Positions 10,852 to 19,033 of a stretch of 42,849 bases of DNA are shown here, piece after piece (within the stretch, counting starts at the first letter, position 1; each line of letters opens with the position of its first letter). Below the pieces are notes generated by a model, which was given only the letters and a program-made list of their open reading frames with translations, was not told the DNA's origin and searched no databases. Both the position numbers and the translations under genes were made by a program. The stretch lies in contig JAPOUM010000042.1 in NCBI GenBank assembly GCA_026708645.1, positions 1 through 42,849 of the forward strand, read 5' to 3'. Source of the stretch: Acidimicrobiaceae bacterium (GTDB taxonomy: Bacteria; Actinomycetota; Acidimicrobiia; Acidimicrobiales; Aldehydirespiratoraceae).

Positions 10852-12194
10852 GGCGTGACCGCGCGCAGCGCGTCCACAAGATCGCCGGCCACCAGTCGAG
10901 CGCCGCCGATCGCGGCAGCCGCCCGCGCGTGGAGGCAGGCGGCTTCAGCCACCCGCTGCGTCAGATCCTCGGCGCCGAGACCGGCTATGCGGCCGGCGAT
11001 CACTCCGGTGAGGACGTCGCCGCTGCCCGCCGTGGCCAGCCGGGCGTCGCCGTTGGCGATGATCCTGACCCGTCCAGCGGCGTCGGCCACCAGAGTCGGA
11101 CCGCCTTTGAGCAGAACCACGGCATCGAATCGGGCCGCGGCGGCTCTGACCGCAGCGATGCGGTCACCGCCCGGCGGCGCCGACATCAGCGCTTCGTATT
11201 CGCCGTCGTGGGGGGTCAGAACCAGCGGCGCCCCGCCGGCGCGTCGACGCCCCAGCGCCGCGGCGACAGCCGGGGCTCGCAGAAGACGCAGTCCGTCGGC
11301 GTCGACGACTGTGGGCAGCTGCAGCTCCAGCGCCTCGGCAAGACGCTCCGCAGCCTGCGGGCCGCCGCCCAGTCCGGGGCCGGCGGCGCACACCTTGAAA
11401 CGGCGGGCATCGACACGCAGCGGCGGCTGGTGATGCACCACCTCGAGCGGATGAACCGCAGCCGGCGTCGGCGAGCTGAGATGCACTATCGCTGCACCGC
11501 TGCGCAGAGCCGCAGAGCAAGCAAGCGAAGCGGCGCCGGTCATGCCCGATGAGCCGGCCACGACCAGCGCCGCCGACTCCCACTTGTGGGTGGCGCCAGT
11601 GCCGGCCGGCAGAGGCGCCACATCGTCGCCGGTGAGCAACGCACAAGCTGCGGCGTCTTCAGTGTCGGCGGCGAGGCCTATGTCGGCCACAGTCACACGG
11701 CCGCAGAAAGCCGGGCCTCGACCGAGCAGCAGACCCGGCTTGAGCGCCGCCAAAGCGACCGTCCGCTCGGCCCGCCACAACGGGCCTCCCAGCATCTCGC
11801 CGCTGCCGCCGTGGAGCCCGCTGACAATGTCGACTGCCAGCACCGGCGCATCAGAACGGCCGCGTTCGGGGGGCTGGTAAGGCCTCGACAAGCCCGTGCC
11901 GAAGGCTGCGTCGATGTACAAGTCCGCGGGTCGCAGCTTGCTGGGCGCGTCCAACGCGTCCGTCACTTGGACTCTGGCGCCGCGGCGAGACAACATGCGG
12001 GCCGCGGCTCGTCCGTCGGCGCCGTTGTTGCCGGGGCCGGCGAGCACCACCACCCGGCGGCCGTAGTGTCCCGACATCATCGCGGACGCGGTTCTGGCCA
12101 CCGCTGCGCCGGCCCGCTCGATCAGGACTTCTGTGGAGACGGACGCGGACGCGTCGATCTGCGCCATCCGGGCCGGTGTGACGACAGGGATCAC
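10848..12194 (-). CDS. nnr: Bifunctional NAD(P)H-hydrate epimerase / ADP-dependent NAD(P)H-hydrate dehydratase
   Basis: Repairs hydrated NADH and NADPH. The 448-aa fusion has an N-terminal YjeF epimerase domain with [17 protein letters not shown] and [12 protein letters not shown]. The C-terminal carbohydrate-kinase-like dehydratase domain carries [23 protein letters not shown] and [15 protein letters not shown], the family's ATP/ADP-site signature. Two epimerase motifs deviate: GNNGADG where GNNGGDG is usual, and VDIVSGL where VD-x-PSG is usual. The start is GTG at 12194. It is divergent from rplM across a 280-nt spacer. As in mycobacteria, it lies upstream of alr and the t6A genes. Confidence 0.93.
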   Translation of the reverse strand: MIPVVTPARMAQIDASASVSTEVLIERAGAAVARTASAMMSGHYGRRVVVLAGPGNNGADGRAAARMLSRRGARVQVTDALDAPSKLRPADLYIDAAFGTGLSRPYQPPERGRSDAPVLAVDIVSGLHGGSGEMLGGPLWRAERTVALAALKPGLLLGRGPAFCGRVTVADIGLAADTEDAAACALLTGDDVAPLPAGTGATHKWESAALVVAGSSGMTGAASLACSAALRSGAAIVHLSSPTPAAVHPLEVVHHQPPLRVDARRFKVCAAGPGLGGGPQAAERLAEALELQLPTVVDADGLRLLRAPAVAAALGRRRAGGAPLVLTPHDGEYEALMSAPPGGDRIAAVRAAAARFDAVVLLKGGPTLVADAAGRVRIIANGDARLATAGSGDVLTGVIAGRIAGLGAEDLTQRVAEAACLHARAAAAIGGARLVAGDLVDALRAVTP

Positions 12195-12332
12195 GCCGCC
12201 GGAGAACTCGCGCCGTGTGCGGGGCTTGCGGCGAGCGCTGCGACCTCATCAGTCACCTCACAAGGCTACTCGCGGCAGCCCGGCGCCCTCCGGCATGGCG
12301 GCGCCGGCCACGGACAGGCGGCGGCGAACCTC

Positions 12333-12366
12333 TGCGCCTGTATTGCTGCTGCGCCTGTATTGCTGT
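12333..12366 (+). repeat. Tandem 17-nt duplication upstream of rplM
   Basis: Two adjacent copies of TGCGCCTGTATTGCTG(C/T) differ only at the last base. The second copy supplies part of the putative rplM -35 element. Confidence 0.85.
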
Positions 12367-12388
12367 TGCGGCGTTGCGGGCCTAGCCT
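12360..12388 (+). promoter_or_regulatory. Putative promoter of rplM-rpsI-glmM
   Basis: TTGCTG (12360-12365), a 17-nt spacer and TAGCCT (12383-12388) lie about 87 nt before the rplM start. The fit to a sigma-70 type promoter is reasonable but was made by eye in GC-rich DNA. Confidence 0.4.
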
Positions 12389-12474
12389 GTGCAGTCGGCC
12401 TGTGCGTCAGTGGCGAACTGCGCCGCAGCGCTGATCCAAGCACAAGTCGAAGCACAAGACTCCCGGGAGCAGAA

Positions 12475-12921
12475 GTGCCCACTTACAGCCCCAAAGCCTC
12501 GGAAATCCAACGCGACTGGCATCTCGTCGACGCCGAGGGCATGGTGCTGGGCAGGCTCGCCACGGAGGTCGCTACTCTGCTGAGAGGCAAGCACAAGCCC
12601 ACCTACGCCCCCCACATCGACACGGGCGACCATGTGGTGATCGTCAACGCCGACAAGGTGGTGCTCACCTCCGACAAGGCGCAGGCCAAGCAGGTGCATC
12701 GACACTCCGGTTATCCGGGCGGACTGCGCAGCGAGAGCTACGGCGCCAAGCTGGCGCGGCGCCCCGACGACGCGGTGCGTGACACGATCCGCGGCATGCT
12801 CCCCAAGACCAGGCTGGGTCGCTCGCAGATCCGCAAGCTCAAGGTCTACGCAGGCCCGAGCCATCCCCACACCGCCCAGAAGCCTCAGCCCTACGCGGTC
12901 GAGCACGCTCGGGCCCGATAG
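12475..12921 (+). CDS. rplM: Ribosomal protein L13
   Basis: Early-assembly 50S protein. The 148-aa product starts [20 protein letters not shown] and has [19 protein letters not shown], the L13 core, and the signature [21 protein letters not shown] chose the GTG at 12475 because GGGAG sits 7 nt upstream and the N-terminus fits the family; the open frame further upstream is not conserved-looking. It heads a plus-strand rplM-rpsI-glmM block oriented opposite to the genes on both sides. Confidence 0.97.
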   Translation: MPTYSPKASEIQRDWHLVDAEGMVLGRLATEVATLLRGKHKPTYAPHIDTGDHVVIVNADKVVLTSDKAQAKQVHRHSGYPGGLRSESYGAKLARRPDDAVRDTIRGMLPKTRLGRSQIRKLKVYAGPSHPHTAQKPQPYAVEHARAR

Positions 12922-12954
12922 CAACTTTCCGATCCACAGAGGTGAAGCCACGAT

Positions 12955-13000
12955 GAGCAGGAAGTCACAATGAGAACGAGCAGGAAGCCACAATGAGCGC
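12955..13000 (+). repeat. Tandem duplication of the rpsI start region
   Basis: Two 23-nt copies (12955-12977 and 12978-13000) share GAGCAGGAAG, then T or C, then CACAATGAG. A third, degenerate copy precedes them, with GAGGTGAAGCCACG before an ATG at 12953. That first ATG opens only a 6-codon frame (MSRKSQ, then stop). The second-copy ATG at 12993 is the real rpsI start, with AGGAAG as its ribosome binding site. Confidence 0.85.
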
Positions 13001-13385
13001 TCCGCTGGTGCAGGCGACCGGACGCCGCAAACGGTCCGTGGCTCGAGTCCGTCTGCGCGACGGCTCCGGCAAGGTGGTGATCAACGGGCGCACCGCAGAG
13101 GACTACTTCCCGTCGCGAGTGCATCAGATGCAGATACTCGAGCCGCTGACCGAGACCGCCACCGAGAGCCGCTACGACGTGGAGGCCACCATCCACGGCG
13201 GCGGCGCCAGCGGTCAGGCGGGAGCGCTGCGTCTGGGCATCTCCCGCGGACTGGTAGAGCTGGCGCCCGAGCTTCGCGACGCGCTCAAGAAGGCCGGCTA
13301 CCTGACTCGCGACCCTCGCAAGAAGGAAGCCAAGAAGTACGGCCTCAAGAAGGCCCGCAAAGCACCTCAGTACAGCAAGCGCTGA
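12993..13385 (+). CDS. rpsI: Ribosomal protein S9
   Basis: 30S head protein whose C-terminal tail reaches the P-site tRNA. The 130-aa product contains [40 protein letters not shown] and the conserved basic end [10 protein letters not shown]; the terminal arginine is the P-site contact in the family. It follows rplM by 71 nt. Its start region has been tandemly duplicated, leaving a six-codon mini-frame just upstream. Confidence 0.97.
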   Translation: MSAPLVQATGRRKRSVARVRLRDGSGKVVINGRTAEDYFPSRVHQMQILEPLTETATESRYDVEATIHGGGASGQAGALRLGISRGLVELAPELRDALKKAGYLTRDPRKKEAKKYGLKKARKAPQYSKR

Positions 13386-13427
13386 TGGCGCGCCGCAGCG
13401 CCTGGGTGCGGCTGCGCCACGACAGCC

Positions 13428-14798
13428 ATGGATTTGAAGTTCGGCACCGACGGGCTGCGTGCGGACGCACGCAGCCGGCTGACCCCGCAACTCGTTGAGG
13501 CTTTGGGCCGCGCCGCGGCGCAGGTGCTCGGCGACGGCTTCGCTGTCGGACGCGACCCCAGAGTGTCGGGGCCTGAACTCGTGGCGGCCTTCTGCAGCGG
13601 AGTGCAGCACGCCGGCGGCGACATAGTCGACTTGGGGGTGCTGCCGACACCGGCAGTGGCTCGCTGGTGCAGCGACGAGCAGGTCGCCGGGGCGATGGTG
13701 TCGGCGTCTCACAATCCGTGGCACGACAACGGCGTGAAGCTGTTCGCCCGCGGCGGGCACAAACTCGCCGACGAAGCCCAGCGCCGCGTCGAGGAACTGC
13801 TCGCGGAGCTGCTCGCCGACGCTGGAAGCGCTGCTTCTACCGGGGCGCCGGGCGGGACCTCGCCGCCACGGCCGGTCCCGTCGAGCGAGGACGCCGCCAG
13901 ACGCCGTCACACGGCCGCGGTGGCTGCCAGCATCGAGGGACGCGACCTGGAAGGCCTGCGGATCGTGGTTGACGCGGCCAACGGCGCGGCCTGCTGGTCA
14001 GCCCCGGAATGCCTGCGCCTGCTGGGCGCCCGCGTCTCGACCGTTCACGCGTCGCCCGACGGTTACAACATCAACCGCGACTGCGGGTCGCTTCATCCCG
14101 AGAGCTTGCAGGAAGCGGTGGTGTCGGCCGGCGCCGACGCGGGGCTGGCTTTCGACGGCGACGCCGACCGTGTGCTGGCCGTCGACTCCGCCGGCGAACT
14201 GATCGACGGTGATCAGATCCTGGCGGTGTGCGCCCTCGACCGGGCGGGCCGCGGGCTGCTGAGCGGCGCCGCGGTGGTGGTGACCGTGATGGCCAACCTC
14301 GGCCTCAAACGAGCCCTGCGAGCTCACGGCATCGAAGCAGTCGAGACGCCGGTCGGCGACCGGCACGTGCTGGCCGCGCTCGAAGAGCGGCAGTTGGTGC
14401 TCGGCGGCGAGCAGTCCGGTCATCTGATCTTCCGTGATCTGGCCACCACCGGCGACGGCCTGCTCACGGCGGTGCAGCTTCTGGACGCGGTGAAGCGCTC
14501 TGGTAGCGATCTGAGCGACCTGGCTGCTGCGGCGATGACCCGCATGCCTCAAGTGCTGCTCGCGGTGCCGCTGCCGGACCCGCGAAACGGCGACGCCGGC
14601 ATCGATTCGCTGCTGGCGCCCATCGCTGACGAGGCCGCCGAGCGGTTGGGCGACTCGGGCCGGGTTCTGCTGCGACCCTCGGGCACCGAGCCGCTGGTGA
14701 GAGTGATGGTGGAAGCCTCTGATCCCGCTACCGCCGCCGCAACCGCTGATCGCATCGCGGCCCGAGTGAGCGAGACCCTGCGAGACCGGCGTCTGTGA
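13428..14798 (+). CDS. glmM: Phosphoglucosamine mutase
   Basis: Converts glucosamine-6-phosphate to glucosamine-1-phosphate on the way to UDP-GlcNAc. The 456-aa product has the phosphoserine motif VSASHNPWHDNGVK (S94), the metal loop DGDADR, the sugar-binding loop GGEQSGHL and the phosphate-binding RPSGTEPLVRVMVEA. The N-terminus FGTDGLR is typical. It lies 42 nt after rpsI, as in many actinobacteria. The last codons, around CCTGCGAGACC, reappear imperfectly about 62 nt downstream, another small duplication. Confidence 0.96.
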   Translation: MDLKFGTDGLRADARSRLTPQLVEALGRAAAQVLGDGFAVGRDPRVSGPELVAAFCSGVQHAGGDIVDLGVLPTPAVARWCSDEQVAGAMVSASHNPWHDNGVKLFARGGHKLADEAQRRVEELLAELLADAGSAASTGAPGGTSPPRPVPSSEDAARRRHTAAVAASIEGRDLEGLRIVVDAANGAACWSAPECLRLLGARVSTVHASPDGYNINRDCGSLHPESLQEAVVSAGADAGLAFDGDADRVLAVDSAGELIDGDQILAVCALDRAGRGLLSGAAVVVTVMANLGLKRALRAHGIEAVETPVGDRHVLAALEERQLVLGGEQSGHLIFRDLATTGDGLLTAVQLLDAVKRSGSDLSDLAAAAMTRMPQVLLAVPLPDPRNGDAGIDSLLAPIADEAAERLGDSGRVLLRPSGTEPLVRVMVEASDPATAAATADRIAARVSETLRDRRL

Positions 14799-14989
14799 AA
14801 GGCTTTGAACCTTTACCGATTATCTTGCCTAGGTCTCCCTGCGAGACCGACATCTGTGAAAACCGCTGTGAGAAACTGCTGTAAAAAAAACCGCTGTAAA
14901 ACCGCCGAGCTGCGACGGCAGCTGCGGCGGCTATGGCAGAGACGACCGGCAGCCGCGACGACGGCGGCCGTGAGGCGCGCAGACGGCGG
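14799..14989. other. Convergent spacer glmM/truA with a copy of the glmM tail
   Basis: No gene. About 24 nt at 14838-14861 repeat the end of glmM (14776-14799) with a few mismatches. They are followed by imperfect repeats of an ACCGCTGTGA-like unit and a run of eight A at about 14883. No clear terminator hairpin was found. Confidence 0.6.
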
Positions 14990-15745
14990 TCACGGCGTGT
15001 CCGCGTCGTAGAGGGCGCTCCAGAGCACCAGGCCCTGCGGCGGCGCAGGCGATGGAACCGCGCCGCGGTCACGGGCCGCTATCAGCTCTACCACAGCTTT
15101 AGGCTCGTGCCGGCCCGAACCCACCGACACCAGCAGCGCAACCAGCGAACGCACCATCTGATGGCAAAAGGACCTCGCCTCGATCTCGAACACTGCGAAG
15201 TCGCCTTCGGTCCACCAAACGGCCCGGCGCACGGTGCGGATCATCGACTGGTCGGGTTTGGAGGGGTTCCTCCGGCAGAAGGAGCTGAAGTCGTGGTCGC
15301 CGACCAGCAGATCGGCGGCGGCGCGCATGGCCCGCAGGTCGAGACCGTGCTCGACATGCCAACTCTGGGCCGCGGCCAGCGGATCCGGGGTCGCAGAGTT
15401 GAGTATCCGGTAACGGTAGACCCGTCCGCTGCAACAGTGCCGAGCGTTGAAGTCGTCGGCGACGACACTGACTTGCGACACCGCGATGTGGGGCGCGCAC
15501 ATGCGGTTAACGGCGCGCATCAGCCGCGGCGGGTCGACGCGGCGCGCCGGCGCGTCGAAGGAGACCACCTGAGCCCGGGCATGCACGCCACGGTCGGTGC
15601 GTCCGGCGCAGACGATGTCCACCTCGGCGCCCAGGACGCGGCTCAAAGCCTCGCTGAGGACGCCGGCTACCGTAGCCACGCCCTCATTCTGGGCGAAACC
15701 GTGAAACTGCGAACCGTCGTAAGCCAGCGTCATGCGCACTCGCAC
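14990..15745 (-). CDS. truA: tRNA pseudouridine(38-40) synthase TruA
   Basis: Isomerises uridines 38-40 in tRNA anticodon arms. The 251-aa product starts RMTLAYDGSQFHGFAQNE, has the catalytic aspartate motif CAGRTDRGVHARAQV, the SGRVYRYRI strand and ARSFCHQMVRSLV near the C-terminus. The nominal start is GTG at 15745; an ATG four codons later (15733) is equally good. It is the last gene of the minus-strand ribosomal run, after rplQ, as in many actinobacteria, and converges on glmM. Confidence 0.95.
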   Translation of the reverse strand: MRVRMTLAYDGSQFHGFAQNEGVATVAGVLSEALSRVLGAEVDIVCAGRTDRGVHARAQVVSFDAPARRVDPPRLMRAVNRMCAPHIAVSQVSVVADDFNARHCCSGRVYRYRILNSATPDPLAAAQSWHVEHGLDLRAMRAAADLLVGDHDFSSFCRRNPSKPDQSMIRTVRRAVWWTEGDFAVFEIEARSFCHQMVRSLVALLVSVGSGRHEPKAVVELIAARDRGAVPSPAPPQGLVLWSALYDADTP

Positions 15746-15831
15746 GAGCGCCGAGCGTTGCGTGCAGCTGTCTGAGCGGCTGTCTGGCAGCGCTTCGATC
15801 CCCGATCGCCTTGGCGCGTCAGGTGAGCGCG

Positions 15832-16185
15832 TCAGACGAGCTCGATACGCGCCATGGGCGCGTTGTCGCCATGGCGAGGCCCGAGTTTGATGATGCGGGT
15901 ATAGCCCCCGGGACGGTCCGCGTAGCGGGGGCCGATCTCGTCGAAGAGCTTGGACGCCATCTCGCGGTCGCCCAGGAACTTCACGACCTGGCGATGGTTG
16001 TGGACTCCCCCGCGGCGGGCTTTGGTGATCATCTTCTCGGCGACCGGGCGCACAGCCTTGGCTTTGGCTTCGGTGGTGGTGATCCCCTCGGCCGCTATCA
16101 GCGACGCCACCAGGTTGGCCATCATCAGCCTCTGATGACGGCTGCTGCCCCCGAAACGGGCGCCTTTACGCGGGCGTGCCGGCAT
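15832..16185 (-). CDS. rplQ: Ribosomal protein L17
   Basis: 50S protein near the exit tunnel. The 117-aa product begins MPARPRKGARFGGSSRHQ and has the L17 core MMANLVASLIAAEGITTTEAKAK-like segment (written here only in part), AVRPVAEKMIT and GGYTRIIKL. I chose the ATG at 16185, which overlaps the rpoA C-terminus by 20 nt; the frame extends upstream into rpoA but is not L17-like there. Translational coupling with rpoA is likely. Confidence 0.96.
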   Translation of the reverse strand: MPARPRKGARFGGSSRHQRLMMANLVASLIAAEGITTTEAKAKAVRPVAEKMITKARRGGVHNHRQVVKFLGDREMASKLFDEIGPRYADRPGGYTRIIKLGPRHGDNAPMARIELV

Positions 16186-17137
16186 CTTCGTCTTCTGAGG
16201 GCGTCCGCAGCGACAAGCCCATCTCGTCGAGCTTGGCCACCACCTCATCAAGGCTCTTCTCGCCGAAGTTGGTGATCGCCAGCAACTCTTGCGGGGTCTG
16301 CTGGAGCAGATCGTTGAGTGTGTTGATCTCAACGCGCAGCAGGCAATTGCGCGGACGCTCGGTCAGGTCGAGGTCTTCGATCCGGACCTCGGCTTCGGCG
16401 TCAGGCGACGATGGGAACACCACCTCGGCCAGTTCCAAGCCCTGCGGCGCCTCGCTCAAGCCTTCTAGCAGTTCGATGAGACTCCGCAGCGTGGCGCTGG
16501 CCGACGCGACCGCCTCATGCGGCGCGACCGAGCCGTCGGTCTCGACGTCGAGCACCAGCCGGTCGTAGTCGGTGGACTGCTCGACGCGTGTGGCTTCGAC
16601 GTTGAAGGCCACACGCCGCACCGGCGAGTAGATCGAATCAACGGGGATCACGCCGATGGCCGCGGTCAGTTCTTTGTTGTCTTCGGCCGACACGTAGCCG
16701 CGGCCTTGCGCGACGGTGATGTCGAGCGCGAGGCGGCCGCCTTTGTTGATCGTGGCGATCGGCGCCTCGGGGTTGAGTATCTTCACATCGGGATGGTCTT
16801 GAATGTCGCCGGCGGTGACCTCGGCCGGGCCGCGGGCGTCGAGCCGCAGAGTGACCGGCTCGCCGCTCATCACCACCAGCACCAGATCCTTGAGATTCAA
16901 GATGATGTCGGTGACGTCTTCGACCACGCCGGAGATGGTGGTGAACTCGTGCAAAGTTCCGTCGAAGCGAGCTTGGGTGACGGCCGCGCCGGGAATCGAC
17001 GACAGCAGAGTGCGGCGCAGCGAGTTGCCCAGCGTATGACCGAAGCCGGGCTCGAGAGGACCGATGGCGAACTGTTGACGGTTGCCGCCGGCCGCCGGCT
17101 CGAGCGCTTCAACGACGGGACGCTGCATTACAAGCAT
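16166..17137 (-). CDS. rpoA: RNA polymerase subunit alpha
   Basis: Dimerising scaffold of RNA polymerase. The 323-aa product has the N-terminal assembly domain (PLEPGFGHTLGNSLRR, LLSSIPGAAVT) and the C-terminal DNA-binding domain with LRVEINTLNDLLQQTPQELL and NFGEKSLDEVVAKLDEMGL. AAGGAG sits 5 nt before the ATG at 17137. It lies 18 nt after rpsD and overlaps rplQ, the usual alpha-operon order. Confidence 0.97.
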   Translation of the reverse strand: MLVMQRPVVEALEPAAGGNRQQFAIGPLEPGFGHTLGNSLRRTLLSSIPGAAVTQARFDGTLHEFTTISGVVEDVTDIILNLKDLVLVVMSGEPVTLRLDARGPAEVTAGDIQDHPDVKILNPEAPIATINKGGRLALDITVAQGRGYVSAEDNKELTAAIGVIPVDSIYSPVRRVAFNVEATRVEQSTDYDRLVLDVETDGSVAPHEAVASASATLRSLIELLEGLSEAPQGLELAEVVFPSSPDAEAEVRIEDLDLTERPRNCLLRVEINTLNDLLQQTPQELLAITNFGEKSLDEVVAKLDEMGLSLRTPSEDEDAGTPA

Positions 17138-17155
17138 GTGGGCTCCTTGAGCTGC

Positions 17156-17773
17156 TTACTTGGAGTACAGCTCGACGATGAGCTGCTCACGGATCGGCAC
17201 GTCGATCTGCTCGCGGAGAGGCAGCTCGCGCACCGTGGCGGTGTAGGCGTTCTCGCCGTGGTCGATCCATGCAGGCGGGTTGCGGTCGAGCACGTCGACG
17301 TTCCACTGGACCGTGGCCGAGTCGCGGATCTTGTCGCGCAGATCCACGACGTCGCCTTTGCGCAAGCGATAGCTGGGGATGGTCACCCGCGATCCGTTGA
17401 CGTTGACATGGCCGTGGTTGACCAGCTGACGCGCCTGCGGGCGTGTGGCGCCCCAGCCGATGCGATACACGAAATTATCGAGCCGCAATTCCAAGAACTT
17501 CAGCATGTTCTCGCCTGTGACTCCCTGGCGACGGTTGGCCTCGGCGAACAGGTTGCGGAACTGTCGCTCGGTCAAACCGTAGGTGTGACGCGCCTTCTGC
17601 TTCTCGGACATCTGCACCAGGAACTCAGAGGGATTGCCGCGACGCCGCGAGCGACCGCTCTCGCCCGGAGGGTAAGGCCGGCGGTCGAGGGCGATCGCCT
17701 CGCCTTTGGTGCCCCAGATGTTGGTGTTGAGCCGGCGCGATACTCGCGCCTTGGGTCCGGTGTAGCGCGACAC
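17156..17773 (-). CDS. rpsD: Ribosomal protein S4 (zinc-less form)
   Basis: Primary 16S rRNA binder that helps nucleate 30S assembly. The 205-aa product starts MSRYTGPKARVSRRLNTNI and has the S4 RNA-binding domain RLDNFVYRIGWGATRPQARQ with HGHVNVNG. The N-terminal Cys4 zinc motif found in some S4 proteins is absent. It starts at GTG 17773, 1 nt after the rpsK stop. In some bacteria S4 represses the alpha operon; no evidence either way here. Confidence 0.97.
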   Translation of the reverse strand: MSRYTGPKARVSRRLNTNIWGTKGEAIALDRRPYPPGESGRSRRRGNPSEFLVQMSEKQKARHTYGLTERQFRNLFAEANRRQGVTGENMLKFLELRLDNFVYRIGWGATRPQARQLVNHGHVNVNGSRVTIPSYRLRKGDVVDLRDKIRDSATVQWNVDVLDRNPPAWIDHGENAYTATVRELPLREQIDVPIREQLIVELYSK

Positions 17774-17774
17774 G

Positions 17775-18170
17775 TCAGACCCTTCTGCGCTTGGGCTGGC
17801 GGCAGCCGTTGTGAGGCACCGGCGTGACGTCGGTGATGCCGGTCACGTCGATGCCGATGTTCTGGATGGACCTGATGGCCGTCTCACGGCCCGATCCGGG
17901 GCCTTTCACCTGCACGTCGACTTTGCGCAGGCCGTGCTCCATGGCTTTGCGGGCGGCCTGCTCCGCCGCCATCTGCGCAGCGAAGGGCGTGGACTTGCGC
18001 GAGCCCTTGAAGCCGACGTTGCCGGCCGAGGCCCACGACACCACGTTGCCCTGCAGATCGGTGATGGTGATGATCGTGTTGTTGAAAGAACTCTTGATGT
18101 GCGCCACGCCGTGCGTGACGTTCTTGCGCTCGCGTTTGCGAGTGCGCTTCTTGTCCGATGGTTTCGCCAT
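17775..18170 (-). CDS. rpsK: Ribosomal protein S11
   Basis: 30S platform protein at the mRNA exit. The 131-aa product has the core [20 protein letters not shown] and [20 protein letters not shown], and ends [17 protein letters not shown], the conserved S11 C-terminus. The ATG at 18170 follows rpsM by 12 nt within the alpha operon. Confidence 0.97.
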   Translation of the reverse strand: MAKPSDKKRTRKRERKNVTHGVAHIKSSFNNTIITITDLQGNVVSWASAGNVGFKGSRKSTPFAAQMAAEQAARKAMEHGLRKVDVQVKGPGSGRETAIRSIQNIGIDVTGITDVTPVPHNGCRQPKRRRV

Positions 18171-18182
18171 TGCTCCAGTCGC

Positions 18183-18560
18183 CTACTTCGTGACCTTCTT
18201 CTTGCCGGCCACGGTGCGTTTCGGGCCTTTGCGGGTGCGGGCGTTGGTGTGGGTGCGCTGACCCCTGACCGGGAGCCCGCGACGATGGCGCAGCCCCTGA
18301 TAGCAGCCGATCTCCATCTTGCGCTTGATGTCTTGGGAGACTTCGCGCCGCAGGTCTCCCTCGACGCGCACGTTGCCTTCGATGAAGCCCCTGATGCGGG
18401 CCACTTCCTCGTCGGTGAGGTTGCGCACCCGAGTGTCGGGGTCGATCTCGGTGGCTTCGCAGATCTGCTGGGCGGTGCTGCGGCCGATGCCGAAAATGTA
18501 GGTCAGCGACACCTCCACGCGCTTCTCGCGGGGGATGTCGACGCCGGAAATGCGAGCCAT
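18183..18560 (-). CDS. rpsM: Ribosomal protein S13
   Basis: 30S head protein that forms intersubunit bridges and touches P-site tRNA. The 125-aa product has [20 protein letters not shown], the helix-two-turn-helix segment [10 protein letters not shown], and [20 protein letters not shown] followed by a lysine-rich tail. It lies 16 nt after rpmJ. Confidence 0.97.
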   Translation of the reverse strand: MARISGVDIPREKRVEVSLTYIFGIGRSTAQQICEATEIDPDTRVRNLTDEEVARIRGFIEGNVRVEGDLRREVSQDIKRKMEIGCYQGLRHRRGLPVRGQRTHTNARTRKGPKRTVAGKKKVTK

Positions 18561-18576
18561 CGAAGTCTCCGCCTCC

Positions 18577-18690
18577 TCAGCCTTGCCGCTGCTTGTGGCG
18601 AGCGTTGTCGCAGATCACCATGACGCGCCCGCGCCGACGGATCACTTTGCAGCGATCGCAGATCTTCTTGACGCTGGGGCGGACTTTCAT
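18577..18690 (-). CDS. rpmJ: Ribosomal protein L36
   Basis: Small zinc-binding 50S protein of 37 aa. It reads [20 protein letters not shown] and then [17 protein letters not shown], with the zinc ligands C-x2-C, Cys and His of the classic (C+) form. The ATG at 18690 and stop at 18577 fit exactly between infA and rpsM. C+ L36 is the zinc-replete paralogue in organisms that have two. Confidence 0.96.
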   Translation of the reverse strand: MKVRPSVKKICDRCKVIRRRGRVMVICDNARHKQRQG

Positions 18691-18719
18691 GGCTGCAGGA
18701 TGCTCACTTGTGTTGGCGG

Positions 18720-18944
18720 CTACTTGTAGCGATAGGTGATTCGACCACGTTGGAGGTCGTAGGGCGTCACTTCAACCTGGACACGGTCGCCGGGAAGAAT
18801 CCGGATGTAGTGCATCCGCATCTTGCCCGAGATGTGCGCCAGCACGAAGTGGCCGTTCTCGAGTTCCACACGGAACATTGCGTTGGGGAGGGATTCCGTG
18901 ACGGTTCCCTCCAATACGATCGCGTCCTCTTTCGGTTTCGGCAG
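18720..18944 (-). CDS. infA: Translation initiation factor IF-1, apparently started at CTG
   Basis: OB-fold factor that binds the ribosomal A site during initiation. From a CTG at 18944 the product is 74 aa, starting (M)[20 protein letters not shown], with [20 protein letters not shown] and the conserved end [13 protein letters not shown]. Family members begin right at this (A/P)K-K-E-D-x-I stretch. Upstream in the same frame only ACC, GCA and similar codons follow an in-frame TGA, with no ATG, GTG or TTG. A perfect AGGAGG (18958-18953) lies 8 nt before the CTG. The only standard start, TTG at 18914, would remove ten conserved residues. A sequencing error is the main alternative. Confidence 0.9.
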   Translation of the reverse strand: MPKPKEDAIVLEGTVTESLPNAMFRVELENGHFVLAHISGKMRMHYIRILPGDRVQVEVTPYDLQRGRITYRYK

Positions 18945-18952
18945 TGCGGTGT

Positions 18953-18958
18953 CCTCCT
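18953..18958 (-). promoter_or_regulatory. Shine-Dalgarno AGGAGG that decides the infA CTG start
   Basis: A full six-base match to the anti-Shine-Dalgarno, placed 8 nt before CTG at 18944. It is 38 nt from the alternative TTG at 18914, which is too far to serve it. Confidence 0.8.
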
Positions 18959-19033
18959 GTGGATCAGCCCCGGCCGGCGCGCGTCAGCGCCGGCCCGAAG
19001 CCGAACGGCAACGCTACCGGCGCCACAGCAGGC

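Noticed and set aside
9655..11433. 592-codon plus-strand frame over alr and nnr
   Set aside because: Antisense to two well-supported enzymes; composition dominated by Arg/Gln/Ala, no motif.
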